A stretch of DNA of 64,000 nucleotides from Daucus carota subsp. sativus. Its lineage: Eukaryota > Streptophyta > Magnoliopsida > Apiales > Apiaceae. Each line of letters begins with the position of its first letter. Position 1 is the first letter of the stretch. The DNA lies in the NCBI RefSeq assembly GCF_001625215.2, contig NC_030383.2:61060949-61124948 (forward strand). Direction: 5' to 3'. This document shows, piece by piece, positions 36,410-48,952 of this stretch. The notes beneath the pieces were generated by a model. The model saw nothing but the letters and a program-made list of their open reading frames with translations, ran no database searches and was not told the origin of the DNA. The position numbers and the translations under genes were made by a program.

Positions 36410-37823
36410 TCTTTTGTTGTTTGTTCTTCTCTTCCTATGTACTGCGACACAACTTCTTTACTTATTGTCTCCCCGTCTCTCTCTCAAGTCCTCAACTTTG
36501 AAGGTACACACACATAAACACACACACGCACTCTTCTACCTGCACACATCTATGTTGTCTTTGTTTAACATGTGTGTTTTTGTTGGTACCCTTTAATTTG
36601 TTTGCTTTAAATGTCTTGTTTTCGGGTTCATAATCTTTGAGTTGACAGTGTGTGAATTGATATAATCTGTCTGTGTAGACCCTTTGATTCTTGAACATGG
36701 GTGTCGAATGTTGATGTAGATTGCTTGTGTGTAATCCGTGTTTGTGCTTGTGGAGGTTTGTGTACGTTGTGTTTGTGTAATGTTAGGACATGTGACTTGG
36801 TTGTAATGATTTAGTACATGGGGGTGAATTAGGGAGTGAGGGTTGTGTGAGTGGATTGTGTTGGAGGTTTTTGTTTGGTTTGTTGGGGGTATTAGGTGGC
36901 GGTGTGGTGTTTCGAGTGTTAGTGAAGTTGATTTGCCTTTTGTTCGGTTTGATTGTTGGTTGGAATTTGGAATGTGGGTTGGTTTTGGATGTGTGGTTTT
37001 AGGTTTAAATTTTGGATCTTGATGATGGAGTCGAGAAGTTTGGTTTTTTATGTTTCCGATGTTGTGCAAGCAAGTTACATGATTGTTTTGTTGTCATTGT
37101 AATTCCTTATATTCTTTTGGTAATCATTATATATGAAATGGTGGAATATGTTGGAAATGATGTTCATTGTTTTACAGTATGTTGCTAAGATATATGAATG
37201 TGGCTACTAGGTGCGCCAATACTTCAAGTACTAATAATACTACACCAACTAGACAAAGAAAAGAAACCGAGTAATGAAGACTCTTGCTGTTAAGAACTTC
37301 CTGAGAATTTGAGTCGAGGAACCCATAATATTGTAAGGCTAAGCAAACTACAAAGATCAGAATTTGCGTACTACTTTTTGTTAATGATGGACGAGATTAT
37401 CTGAAGGGATGGAGTTAGGTTCGACAATTCCTGGAGAATTAGACTGATCTGGTTGTGTTTCTGAGTCTCTGACAGTACACAACACAATATCATATAAGGT
37501 CCAATTGTTACTGTTTGGCCTCAACATATTCTTTCAGTCAGATATGTGTATATGAAAGTAAGTGGTGAACATTTTAACATAGCAAGTGCTTTAGAAACTT
37601 AAGCTTGCACTTGGATCAACAAATCCTGGTACGATATAAAGTTCATGTCACTTGCACTGGTAACATTAAAGGAGAACAGAGAACAACAACCCAAAACCTT
37701 GTAGTACCGGACTGATTCAATATAAATTTCGCAGTTGCTTTACATATATTATTTCATGAATATTTAAATTGGTTTGAATTGATAATCAACATATTCTCAT
37801 GTTTGGCAGGTGGAATTAACTAG
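36377..37823 (+). promoter_or_regulatory. Promoter, spliced leader and uORF of the SANT-like gene
   Basis: TATAAAT at 36377-36383 is followed by a C/T-rich leader exon ending at 36503 (TTTGAAG|GTACAC). The next acceptor GGCAG is at 37805-37809. Within the spliced leader an ATG at 36437 opens a frame of 26 codons that crosses the junction and stops at TAG 37821-37823, the base before the main ATG. Splice sites and frame are seen; transcription start and splicing are predicted. Confidence 0.5.
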
Positions 37824-40800
37824 ATGGAGGATAACATGGAAGACATTGTGGAAAATTCTCTTGAGTCGCTTAGTTCTGGATATTCTTCTGATAATAATGA
37901 AAACTCCAGGGATCCAGAAACTCATCCCCGAGTTGGAGATGAATACCAGGCAGAAATTCCAGAACTGATGATGGAAGATGGCTTGCAAGATTTGGGGAGA
38001 CAAACTGATTCTTTAAATTGTTGGTCTGTGGGATTACCTGTATCAATAATGTGGGTATATGATGATGGCGAAAGTACTGAATCTGAAGCCATGACGTCTC
38101 GTCGTAATCGTGAATGTTTAACCGATATATATGGGTTAACAGCAATAGAAAGAAGTCACGAGAATGAAATCTCTTCATATGATGAAGACGCAAAACCAAA
38201 AGTTGACCCTCACGGAGGTATTGTTCCCAGCTATCTGAAAGAAACAAGGCAAATAATGCCTCAAATTCAACCTGAAGTTGGTGCTAGTAGAACAGATGTA
38301 AACTCGTGTTTACCACTAAAAAAGGAAACTGACTTGGATTATGGGAAAAAGGGTGGTCGCTTTCTTCCTGGTTTGGCATCTAATGCTTTGCAGGGCATTG
38401 AATATGATAGTTTTCTTCTTGGTCTTTATATATTTGGCAAGAATCTTCGTCTTGTCAAACAATTTGTTGGGAGTAGAAAGATGGGAGATATACTCTCAAA
38501 CTACTATGGAAAATTTTACCGGACAGCTGAATACCTTAGATGGCAACAATCTCGGAAGATGAAAACCAGACGATGTGTTCAAGGTGAAAAGATTTTTACA
38601 GGATGGAGGCTGCATGAACTGCTATCACGGATGTTTTCTCATGTGTCCGAAGAAAGCAAAAGGTCATTAATTGAGGTACTTGTGCATAAAGTTCTCTACT
38701 ATTCAGAGTTTTGATCTATTATTTTGTAGATGTGCTCGTGTCTTCATAGTTTTGTCCCGTATCATTTGAATTTACTGAGTGCAGTATCTTTTTGCATTGT
38801 AGTCTTGTTAACTAGTCCATGCATAACCATATGATTTTCAGTACTAAAGGCATGCCAATTACTTGGCAGGAACTCATTTTGATTGTATAACTTGACTATC
38901 AAAACACATGTTTATCTTTATACAGGCTTTTGTTTTTTTGAAGTATTCTATTCTTGCAGGTGTTTTCACTGTGCATTTGTACTTCAGAATTATACATAAT
39001 TGACTCCCATGTATAATCTTTGACCGTAACACCCGCCAGCAGCTAGTTTTACATCACAAATGTAAAATTTTACTTTATATTTTAACAACTTCCTTCCAAG
39101 ATTTGATGCGGATAGCATCTGCTTTTCCGTGGGTTGCCCTTTAGTTGAGTTTGGGTTTTTCATTCTTCATCAAGTATATAAGATTTTGGACTTAAAAGAC
39201 TTTTTATACAATTTAAAAATGTGTCAGATGGCAGGGGTGGGGATTCATTGGCACAAAAAGAGTGCATTGCTCTCTTTTTTTGAACTCTTGAGGGATCTGT
39301 AGAGGTGGGTGGACTGATATGCATCATAGTCACTCTTGACTACTTGAGCATTGTACAGAGCCTGTACCTACTCCCTGATACATTATTTGTTTTGGCACTT
39401 ATCTTCGAAGATAAAGAATAGGTTTTAGGAGTATTTGTGGGCTGTTTCTTCTTGCTTATGATTTTTCCTTTTAACTTGGTTGTAAAGAGTACACCTTTTA
39501 GCTATATCTGTAATGTGCAAAATGTCTCCTCTGTTGCCCACATTCTGAATTTAAATGCTGTTAATAAGTTTTAAATTTATTAGGCTGCATTTTTCATCTG
39601 ATTATGCTTCAGAAGTTTTAATCATGATAAAATGGCATACTTCTCTTGCACCTCCACTTGCCTTCACATTTTTCATTCTATTCTCTTTTTCTATCCATTC
39701 CAACTAAAAAGGTATAACCATTAGTTTCTGAATCTTACAGAATGAGACTAAATATAAAGTTGTAAATTGAAATGGAGAAAGAATGAGTATCCGTGCATAT
39801 ATGATGAAGAATAGTTTAAATTTTATTTGATCCCTTCCTCACCCCGTTCCTGCCAATAAAAAACAACCTTAATGAATGGTGGCAGCTGCAGTGAAATTGA
39901 AAGTATGAAGGCAGTGCAGTTGGCATCTAGGTGTTGCTTGATGAGCACTTGATTTTGACTGCAAGTTATTTGGTCTACCTAGATATTAGTACAAAGTGAT
40001 GCATAATAATATTTGGTAGTACTGAAACTTGAGAGTTCTTTACTTCTTCATTTTTTCCTTTTCTCCTCTATTTACTATTAATTAAAGTCATTTCATGTAG
40101 TTTCTGCACTTTAAGTAGTTGACAAGTACAAGTAGATAGTTGGTACGAGGTTGTGCGGCAACATCTGCACTCTGCCCACAAACACCTCCCAGCTCCATGC
40201 TGACGAGTCAGCCTTGCATCGTGGGACAACATTGACTGGTCCGCCCTGCCTTGGGCTCGTCGGGGAAGTGGTTCCAGCTCCCAACCAGCCCTGCGCAATG
40301 CCTCACAGGTGTGGCAGCCCTCGCAGGCACTTCCTTTAAACTAGAACCGAACCCCATATCAAACATTTAAGCCCACAACCAGCAAACGTCCCCTAAATAT
40401 TTATCCTGTTAAATAGTTCCCGAAAGATCATTTTAATCCTTCTGTGTTCATTATACATAATACTTGGATGTAATTTCTTATGAACAGTCCTTGATGTGAT
40501 TTTATCATTTTAAAGAGCAAGTGTAAGGCAGTTAACTACACACTTTAGAAGCAATACTTATCAGATTTATTTAGGATATTTTTAGCATTTTGTCGAAAGA
40601 TGGATGTGAAGAAAAGAGCAGAAAAGCTGATGTACATGCGTGGGTTAGTTTATATACAGGTCTCCTTTTTCACCAAATATTTTTAGGTTTTATTATTGAC
40701 TCAGAACTTCGAACAAAGTTTTTGGGAAGGCTTATCTCATCTTTATAGTATGTCTTATTGTGGTAAACTTCAATATGTCTTCTTTCGTTATATCTTGCAG

Positions 40801-42348
40801 GTCTCAAATAGATTCAGAGAGGAAAAGATTTCATTGGAGGATTATGTGTTCGCAATCAAGGATTTGGTTGGTGTGGCTGTGCTTGTAGAAGCAGTATCTA
40901 TTGGCAAAGGGAAGCAAGATCTAACTGGAACAGCCACCGATCCTTCAAGATCCTCTCAAGTATCACACCCTCGACCTGAAGTACCTAGTGGACAAGCATG
41001 CTCTTCCCTTACAAAAGGTGAAATCATTAAGTTTCTAACTGGGGTTCGACTGAGCAAAGCTAAAGCTGGTGATCTGTTCTGGGAAGCAGTTTGGCCACGC
41101 CTGTTAGCAAGAGGTTGGCACTCTGAACAGCCTGAGGATCAGGTCTATACAGGTTCAAATAATTCTTTGGTTTTTCTTGTACCCGGTGTCAAGAAATTTT
41201 CAAGAAGAAAACTCTTAAGAGGGAGTCACTATTTTGACTCTGTTACTGATGTCTTGAACAAAGTCGCAGCAGAACCTGTGCATCTTGAACTTGAATCTGA
41301 AACAGAGAATATGATTCAAGTCAAGGAAGAAGACAAGGAGGATTTCGGGTCAGAGCCTGACGTGGCACCAACCAAGCGACGTCGTTGTTATCTCCAACCA
41401 GTTAAATCAAAAAGTAACCAGGAACGAATGAAGTTTACCATTGTCGATACCAGTTTGCTTTCTGCCGGAAAACAAGGTAAAGTAACAGAACTGAGAGATT
41501 TACCTGCTGACGCAATGAATTTGTTGACTCAAGCTTCTGTTTCACGTGATACTGAACGAGATAATCCAGTAGAGTACCAGAATGATACAGAAGCGAATTG
41601 TACTCGAAAGCATATGGACAATGTAGTTGAAATTGGGGCATTAAGTGACTCAAAGGAACATGTAATCAGCAATGCAACTAATCATATGCCAGGAAGTCCA
41701 GATGCCAGTAATGCATCTCTGAAAAATCACGACAAGATGATGAAGTTTCACTTCAGTCGGAAGAGAAAATCTGAAAAATCAAGTAACAGCGAGTCTGACA
41801 AAGACCTAACTGCATGTAAGCAGGATGTGTCAATAAATGGTGCTAACACAATAGAGGAAAACACCAAGCTAGATGGAGCTAACTCACGTTCTGTGTCAAA
41901 GTCATCAAGTAGATGTGTTGTCAAGAAATTCCGGTCCAGCTCACCTCGAAATGTACCTGTCAGTTCAAACCCAGTGGAAAATGGTGAAGAGATGGTTTCG
42001 GATATATGTATGGATAAAGAACCGTCGTTGGAAAATCAGTCCCAGATGTTGATAGACCTGAACCTCCCTCATATACCTCGAGCTTCTGGTGCTGATGACC
42101 CTGTGCATATAAATAACAATTCGTCGACCATTAGACCCTCACTTTTGTCTGAAACAAGTAATAAAGCTGAGTTGAATCCCTTTGCAAAGGAGATTGGAAC
42201 TGAGGAACAGCCTGGAATAACTAGTCGAAGACAGAGTACAAGAAACCGGCCATTGACCACAAAAGCACTGGAAGCTTTTGCTTTTGAGTTTAGCATTCCA
42301 AAGAAGAAGAGAAGGGGTGAGGATACAGTGCCTAAAAGACGATCCTAG
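37824..42348 (+). CDS. SANT-like nuclear protein, arginine-glutamic acid dipeptide repeat family (At2g47820-like)
   Basis: Two coding exons, 37824-38675 and 40801-42348, join in frame (GT-AG, intron 2,125 bp) for 799 residues. After an acidic, serine-rich head, residues about 195-240 form a SANT/Myb-like domain: SFLLGLYIFGKNLRLVKQFV then MGDILSNYYGKFYRTAEYLRW. Further conserved blocks are the IGKGKQDLTG segment, LTGVRLSKAKAGDLFWEAVW, PRLLARGWHSEQPEDQVY and GSHYFDSVTDVLNKVA. The last third is low-complexity with basic clusters (RKRKSEKSS, PKKKRR), presumably nuclear signals. An acidic IDLNLP motif near residue 700 resembles an EAR-type DLN repression motif. The name comes from remembered Arabidopsis relatives; the biochemical role is not established to my knowledge, though chromatin repression is plausible. 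Confidence 0.85.
40140..40345. other. GC-rich island within the SANT-like gene intron
   Basis: Roughly 200 bp of clearly GC-rich sequence stands alone in an AT-rich intron with abrupt edges. It has no splice sites in a frame that would join the gene, and no recognised protein. It may be a fragment of an LTR or another inserted element; no terminal repeats were found. Confidence 0.4.
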
Positions 42349-43446
42349 GTCCACTTACCTAGGAAAAAATCGCTGTTAATCACAACCTGATGAAAGAGCT
42401 GAAGACTTACTAATCACTCGTGGAAAAGCTGTTGGGGAGATCAATTTGGTGAATCGGTTTCCATAATAAGCTGAGAGAAATATCAAGCAGGTAGTCTGTT
42501 AAATGCGAATTTTTGAACTTGTTTTTTATAGCCTTTGTAACATTAATATTATAAAGATATTTGTTTTTGTGTGCGCGCGCAAATATGCGCGAAACTGTTG
42601 TAGGAAAATCATAAGAGATTAAACATGTAATACTTAAATTAGTTGTTACTTGGTGTCTTGATGCTCAGAGATCAATGTTTTGTAAGATTTATTCTTGCAA
42701 TAAAATTTGACATGTTTTAAAAAGCTTTTGAAAAGCCCCTCCAGAGGATTGTGCTTAGTTAGTCCTTGTGGTTTTGGGTATTGGTAAGTATAGATTGGGA
42801 AAAAGCCCATAGTATTTTGCTTAACTTTTGCCTTTCTAATTTAGGACCATAGGTCTAAATGGGCTGTTAATTGTTCCTAAAGGGCATGTCAAGAATATGA
42901 TTATGATCAGACCATATCTTAGTTTGATATTTTGATTTTGTTTATGGTTCGAAAATTTGGAATTTATTAGTTAGTTTGAATAACATACAATAAACAGGTG
43001 AGATTTTCTTAAGATTGCTTCCGCTCATTTTATTTAAGACACCAGAAGTCAAGTTTCATTCAGATTAATCGATCATTATTAAACTGACTATAATTTCTTC
43101 TTATCCACGAGGATCTCACTAGAGCGCCTTTTACTTGTAATAGATCAGAATTATTCTCAATGAGTTCATAAGAAATGTTTTAAATCAAAATTTAAGACAT
43201 GATGAAAATATTATTAACACCATCGACCAGAGGCTATGCGAGAGAGAGTAAAGGGAGAGATCAGTAACAGATGGATAATTTAGATGTGTTACTTCTTCAG
43301 TTCTTCTAGTCTCTGTTTACTTTCATTTTCTTTAAAAAGGAAATATTAGAGAATCTCACTTTGGTTGGAAATAATTTCATATATTATGATTTAGATTTTA
43401 TTATAGTTAAAAAAATATATTTAGAAATATATAATATTTTTTTTGA

Positions 43447-43654
43447 GAAAAGGAAGATTTTAACTGAATCCTTTTTATGATGGAACAAGAAAATAAATAA
43501 ATTTTCATTTTGTTCACAAATTAATTTTAAGTGCGAGATCATGAGATTTAGAAAAAGAAGATTTTAACTGAATTCTTTTTATAACGGAACAAGAAAATAA
43601 ATAAAATTTTACTTTGTTCACCAATTAATTTTATCTGCGAGATCATGAGATATC
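43447..43654. repeat. 104-bp tandem duplication
   Basis: Two adjacent copies begin GAAAAGGAAGATTTTAACTG and GAAAAAGAAGATTTTAACTG and end with GCGAGATCATGAGAT. They differ at a handful of positions. Confidence 0.9.
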
Positions 43655-43746
43655 TCCGGTCTTCTTCTACACTGAGGATCAAATCTAATCACAAGTAATG
43701 ACCCACTTAAGAAAAAATCAAAAGTGATTAAGCTCACGAGAATATG

Positions 43747-43991
43747 GGGCCGTTTGGGTGAGCTTAAAATAAGTGCTTATTGCTTAAAATAAATAAGTGG
43801 AGTAGAAGTTAAAAGCAAGATAAGACTTATAAGTGATTAAAGTGTTTGGGAAATAAGTAGAAGTCCTGAAACAAAAGCTAGCATTCCTAGCTTTTTATAA
43901 GTGCTTCTTGACTTTTTACACAAACGGTACGAATAAGTGCTTCTAACTTATAAGCCGAGAAGTCCGGCTTAAAATGGGTTGCCAAACACCC
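43747..43991. mobile_element. TTTGG-ended MITE, copy 1
   Basis: The left end GGGCCGTTTGGGTGAGCTT and the right end (other strand) GGGTGTTTGGCAACCC are imperfect inverted repeats. Near the right end it shares CACAAACGGTACGAATAAG and CTTATAAGC with the element at 47272-47640. No coding capacity; a hAT or Harbinger origin is not settled. Confidence 0.65.
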
Positions 43992-45578
43992 ACTATATTT
44001 GCTCTTCCTAATTACACTATTCATAGCAAACATGACAACTATATATAGGAAACGAGAGAGATTTCAAACCATAATTTTCCTTGAAACATTTTTTAATGGC
44101 ACTTAATCCGTCCAAATCAACAAAAAATATAATGAAAGGAAACATGTTTTGTCCTTACGAAAACATCATATTCATGGGATATATGAATTTACAATTATTA
44201 TATATTGAATGAATGAACAAGATGGCGCGGCCGTCTTATGTGTTGTATTTTCCCTAGCTTTCTATGTTAATGTCATTTACCATTTGGCTTCACCAACTTC
44301 CATGTATCTGTATTGGTGCTAGGTCGTGATAAATGTTTGATATGGTTATTCTTTCATAGTTTTTATTAAAAAAATTTCAAAAAGTTTTTATTATTAAGCG
44401 ATGAAAACTCGTAAAGCTATAGGTATCAACTATCCATTTATAGGTTGTTGAATTGTGTGTTGGTGTTTGGTTGGGAAGAATTAAATTGAATGATTAAAAA
44501 TAAATGAAAATAATAAAAATAACGAGTAATTTTGGAAAAAATTAATTCATTTTTGTAAAACTGTTCCTCAAGCAAAGCAGTGGATAAGTCATAATATAAA
44601 ATTGATATGATAAAATTTGAGAAAAATTGAATGGAACAAAAAATGGAACATATTTTTTGAAAATCGCCATGTCGCGTATAGTATATGATACGAGGAACAA
44701 TCTCGAAATGAGTAAGAATTAAATTTAGAATCTGAAATGATAAGAGATAAATTCCTAACGAGAATTATCTTCATAGTGCTCATGATTGTACAGTATGAAA
44801 TTATCATATATTTATCACATTTCTAAAGTTATTTTTCACCTGAAAATTCACAGTTTTGAGTCGTAACAAGATTTTGATTTTCAAAATAATAATTCCCCGT
44901 TATTATAATTTTTCATACATCTTAACATGTTGTAATCTATATAAGTCAGTAATTCAAGTAAGAACCATTTATTTGTAAGAAAATTGAGAACAATTTTATT
45001 CTATATTTTTCAAAGAGTATAGAATAATTATTTTACAATTATTTTATGTCTTTAATATCATGTTATTTTATAGCATAAAATTCACACCCAATTTGAGCTA
45101 TATATTCTTTCTTGACAAATTTACCGTCACTGAATCAAGAAAAAATAATCTGAATCAATATAATTTAATTAATTAAACTCAACACGCGCATATTATATTA
45201 TACAGACTTATATCAGAATACGTCTGCAATTAATTATTACAAATTACAATGTTAATGTTGACGTTTGTCCATCAAAAACATCGACATTCATCGATGGAAA
45301 CGAAGCAAGAAACGGTCCCCTGTTCATATAGCTTGTGACAGTGAAAGAGCATCCCGATGAAATTATGAAATTACACTAGCTGAATTATTAATTTTTTAAT
45401 TTAATTGACTGGAATTTTAGATTTTAGCCTATGTTCAGATATTCTGATCTCTGTCTTCTTCTTGTTTCTCATTTTAGTAGTTTATTAGCTTGTGAAAGCT
45501 AAGACTTGAGAATTACATATGAAACTTCCTATGGAGCTTCCTGTGGGACCTATGTTTGATTAAAATTATTACACCTAT

Positions 45579-45657
45579 GACCTACTTCAAAATGTTGAGA
45601 AAATTCTTGATAAGAATGACCTACTCCAAAATGTTGAGAATTTTTTTGATAAGAATG
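45579..45657. repeat. 39-bp tandem duplication
   Basis: GACCTACTTCAAAATGTTGA and GACCTACTCCAAAATGTTGA start 39 bp apart, each followed by TTGATAAGAATG. Confidence 0.85.
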
Positions 45658-47049
45658 GTTGTAAAAATAGGGATTGGAGTTAATCGGTTGATCTACTGAT
45701 TAAGAATTTACAAGAGATTTATTGAAATTTTTTGGATAAATTGAGAAATTTTAGTCAAATCGAAGAATTCTTTTGTAAGAATTAATCGAAGAATATTTAA
45801 TAAATCATGGATTTCTAAAACATTATTTTCAACATAACAAAAGTACATTTTTTAATAAACATAATAAAAGTAAAAATTTAATAAATGAATAATTTCCTGA
45901 TTTCACAGATACTTTAATTATCACGACTAATTATTATAAATTTCACTTATATGTAATGGAAAATGCTGGATATTTCAATATTTGTCCCTAATCTTCTTTT
46001 CTTAAATACTAGTTGTCAATATTTGATTGTTTCCACTCACATTATCATGTACGCACATAAATTATTTAATTAAAATTAAATATGTGTCTACCACATTTCG
46101 AAAAAAAATGAAATAAAATTTGAAATAAGTACCGTTACTCGTGCATAAATCGGACCAAGCACTCGATACCCGATACAAAAACGAAAGTAATTCACCTGAG
46201 ACTTGTTGATAAACTGATTTCAAGATAGTCTTGACTCTTCTTGACCATCTATTCTTCTTCTTAAATCTGCACAATAAAGCCAAAAGGAAATATAAATTTG
46301 ATATGCAAACCCTACTTTAATCCTTACACTTGGAGGAAGAGGCTTGATTAATCATAAACTGATAAGCACTTGCTATGCAATCAGTTTGAAAAGTTAAAAC
46401 ACAATATACAATTGAGACATGAGATTAAGTTAACTAAAAGACATCATATGTGTCGTCATTAAGAACATAAACACGATTAGTTATCATGGCTGATACGTAA
46501 ATCCAATGCGTGCAAGGTTCGTACTAAATTTAGAAAAGACCAGCAAAGTGGTAAGTGACTGACTGATTGGTCGGATTGGCCAGCCACATTAATTATGATA
46601 ATTCTATGTTCTAAAAGTCGGTGATTAATCACGGTTAATCATCTATTAATCTCTGTTCCGTAGCTCGCCGAACTGATTAAATATATGATTATTCTATTAT
46701 TCATCTGATTAATCACCGATCAATTTAATTATTCATCGATTCATCTGATTAAAATCGTATATGCTGAACATGTTGCAGGAGGATTATAATCCACTTGTTA
46801 TGTAGAGCAAAATTTGAATATTTGATTCATCTTTGTAAACAAGTAAGGTAGCACGAAGCATTTTTAGTTGCGGAAAGTGACGATATACTAAATAGCCAAA
46901 GGGGGTACTAGGAAGACATGAAGAGTTCGGCTACATTTAACTTATAGCTAGCAACATTGTGTAAGAAAATTGATTCGGATATTTACGACGAAGTTGTAGC
47001 AAATAATTCCATCACAAATAATTTAGTAAAAAATGATAACTTAATTCTT

Positions 47050-47262
47050 TTTATTAGATCGAGAACTGAAATAGCAAAATTTCAAAAACGGAACCAATAT
47101 CAATACTGTTTCAAGTAAAAAGTCGAGACAAAATCGAATCAAAATCAAAATTACAAAAAAGAGAACTAAATTAGAACTAAATTGTAAAAAACCGAACCGA
47201 TTCAAAGTTTAGTTTAATTCGATTTTGGATTCCGAATTGGGAAACGCTCACTTCTGTTATAA
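47050..47262. mobile_element. Degraded hAT end, AAACCGAACC type
   Basis: The segment contains AAAACCGAACCGATTC and ends GAAACGCTCACTTCTG, which resembles the TGCTCACCCCTA end of the hAT element at 29513-30241. The left end and the target duplication were not found. Confidence 0.35.
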
Positions 47263-47271
47263 TTCTTTTAT

Positions 47272-47640
47272 CAATCGTTTGGCATAACTTAAAAAAGTGT
47301 TTATTATTTGTAAACGAGAAGTTAATTACAAATGAGAAGTAATTTTTATTTTATGTGTGTGGATAATTTTTTTGGTGTTTACAACTTATTGAGTATAAAA
47401 ACTATTAATATAATAATATATTATTAGAAACTATCTTTTAAAATGGTCCTCTCTATATTTGTAAAATCAAATTTAAAAAATAAAATTAAATCACTAAAAA
47501 AAGTTAAGATTTTCAATTTCTCATATTCTGATTTATATAAAATCATCGATCGATTATAAAAACATTACACAAACAGTACGAATAAGCTGATTCTGACTTA
47601 TAAGCTTAAAATTGGGTTTATAGTCACATCCAAACACCCC
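47272..47640. mobile_element. TTTGG-ended MITE, copy 2
   Basis: The left end ATCGTTTGGCATAACTTA and the right end (other strand) GGGGTGTTTGGATGTGAC are imperfect inverted repeats. CACAAACAGTACGAATAAGC near 47569 matches copy 1 at 43747-43991. The middle has diverged and is longer. Confidence 0.55.
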
Positions 47641-48660
47641 ATATATAATAAATTAATGGATTTATAACTTTTTGAAATATAAAAAATAAAATCAAGTCGG
47701 TGGAATCATGTTTTTTCCCTTAGGTAGCCAGTACTGACAAGCGTCGAATGAAAGTGAAGAGGAAGTACTATAATTTATGGTTCATGAGAAACCAAAGAAA
47801 AATAAATATATGGGAAATCATTGAAATGACAAAACTCATGTTTGTGAAGGTCAGCATTGTGTCTGACAGTCAGCAGAAACAAAGTCTATTTAGTGGTGCA
47901 TAACTGCATATATAGCAAAGAAAACAGGGTTCATAGTTTTGTATTTCCTCATTTTAATTTGACTATTTTGGAAAAGTGGTCTTTTTTGTAATTATCAAGA
48001 TGATCCTTATTAGAAAAAGAGGAAAGAAAAAGTGATGGAAAGGGACTGCTTGTACTATGGCAACATGAAAATCAAAGCTATGTAATTATTTAATTATGTA
48101 AACCAATTATTTTAATTAACTGTTGTAGTTCATGGTAATAAGAATTTTTGAGATAATAATTACTTTGTGCATACCTTTTTAGTTCACTGCTGATCTAAAT
48201 TTCACTGTATCTGTACTCTTTTAGACTTTCTACAATTATAATATAATATCTTATCTTCACCTGCTAATTAACTTTTAATCTATCATATAATATTAGAATA
48301 CACATTACATCTATGATGTATTTTTGTTCAATAAAATCCAGAACCTGAAATAATGTGTTGGAAAATAATAGATTTCTCAAAATTCTGATTTTTTTTCTTA
48401 AATCTAGTAATTGATAATATATGATTGGTTCTACTCGTACTAATAATTATCTGTACATCATGTAATTTGGGAAAAAGATTATGAATATAATTTGGGTTGC
48501 ATATAATATGTATGTTGGCTATTCAATACATTATTTTTAATGTTTTAGGATGATGTGAATAGGGGAGTTGTTGATGAAGGCCAAGCATATGTTAGAATCA
48601 AATACTCCAAAGCAAACAAAACAATTAGGCATTTCCCTGTCAAGTGTTGATATATATATT

Positions 48661-48952
48661 TATATAAGCCAAAGAATACCAAACTTCTCATATCTTGTTT
48701 TGCCAGCAACCAAAGAAACTACTAATAAACTCTCTCTTCTCTCTATATATCTCCAGAAATAAAGGAGATTTCCCTGCTTTTGTCTTCCTAGACTCTCAGC
48801 AGATTCCTGATTTCATGTTTACCAAAAAACAAGACCCTCCTTTTAGCCAAGATTTCACCAAAAACAAGATTGACAGACTAATTTGAAGTGTACTAAAAAG
48901 ACATCACTTATTGTGCAACTATATATATTTATCAGTTTATTCTGAGTTTGTC
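48661..48952 (+). promoter_or_regulatory. IDD gene promoter, leader and uORF
   Basis: TATATAA at 48661-48667 is followed by a CTCTCTT-rich patch and a leader of roughly 260 nt. One ATG in this leader, at 48815, opens a 23-codon frame ending at TGA 48884-48886, 66 nt before the main ATG. The start site is inferred from the TATA position. Confidence 0.45.

Larger units (their letters stand above)
42349..48952. other. Long intergenic region between SANT-like and IDD genes
   Basis: AT-rich, 6.6 kb. It contains a 104-bp tandem duplication (43447-43654), two related TTTGG-ended MITEs (43747-43991 and 47272-47640), a 39-bp tandem duplication (45579-45657), a GATTAATC-rich patch (46615-46760) and a degraded AAACCGAACC-type hAT end (about 47050-47262). 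The right end holds the IDD promoter and leader. No gene is seen. Confidence 0.55.

Noticed and set aside
36593-37069. 158-codon minus-strand frame rich in Thr, Asn and His
   Set aside because: It is the complement of the GT-rich leader intron of the SANT-like gene; the composition is not protein-like.
46062-46283. 73-codon minus-strand frame starting MALLCRFKKKNRW
   Set aside because: No homologue recognised and no splice or promoter context; treated as chance.
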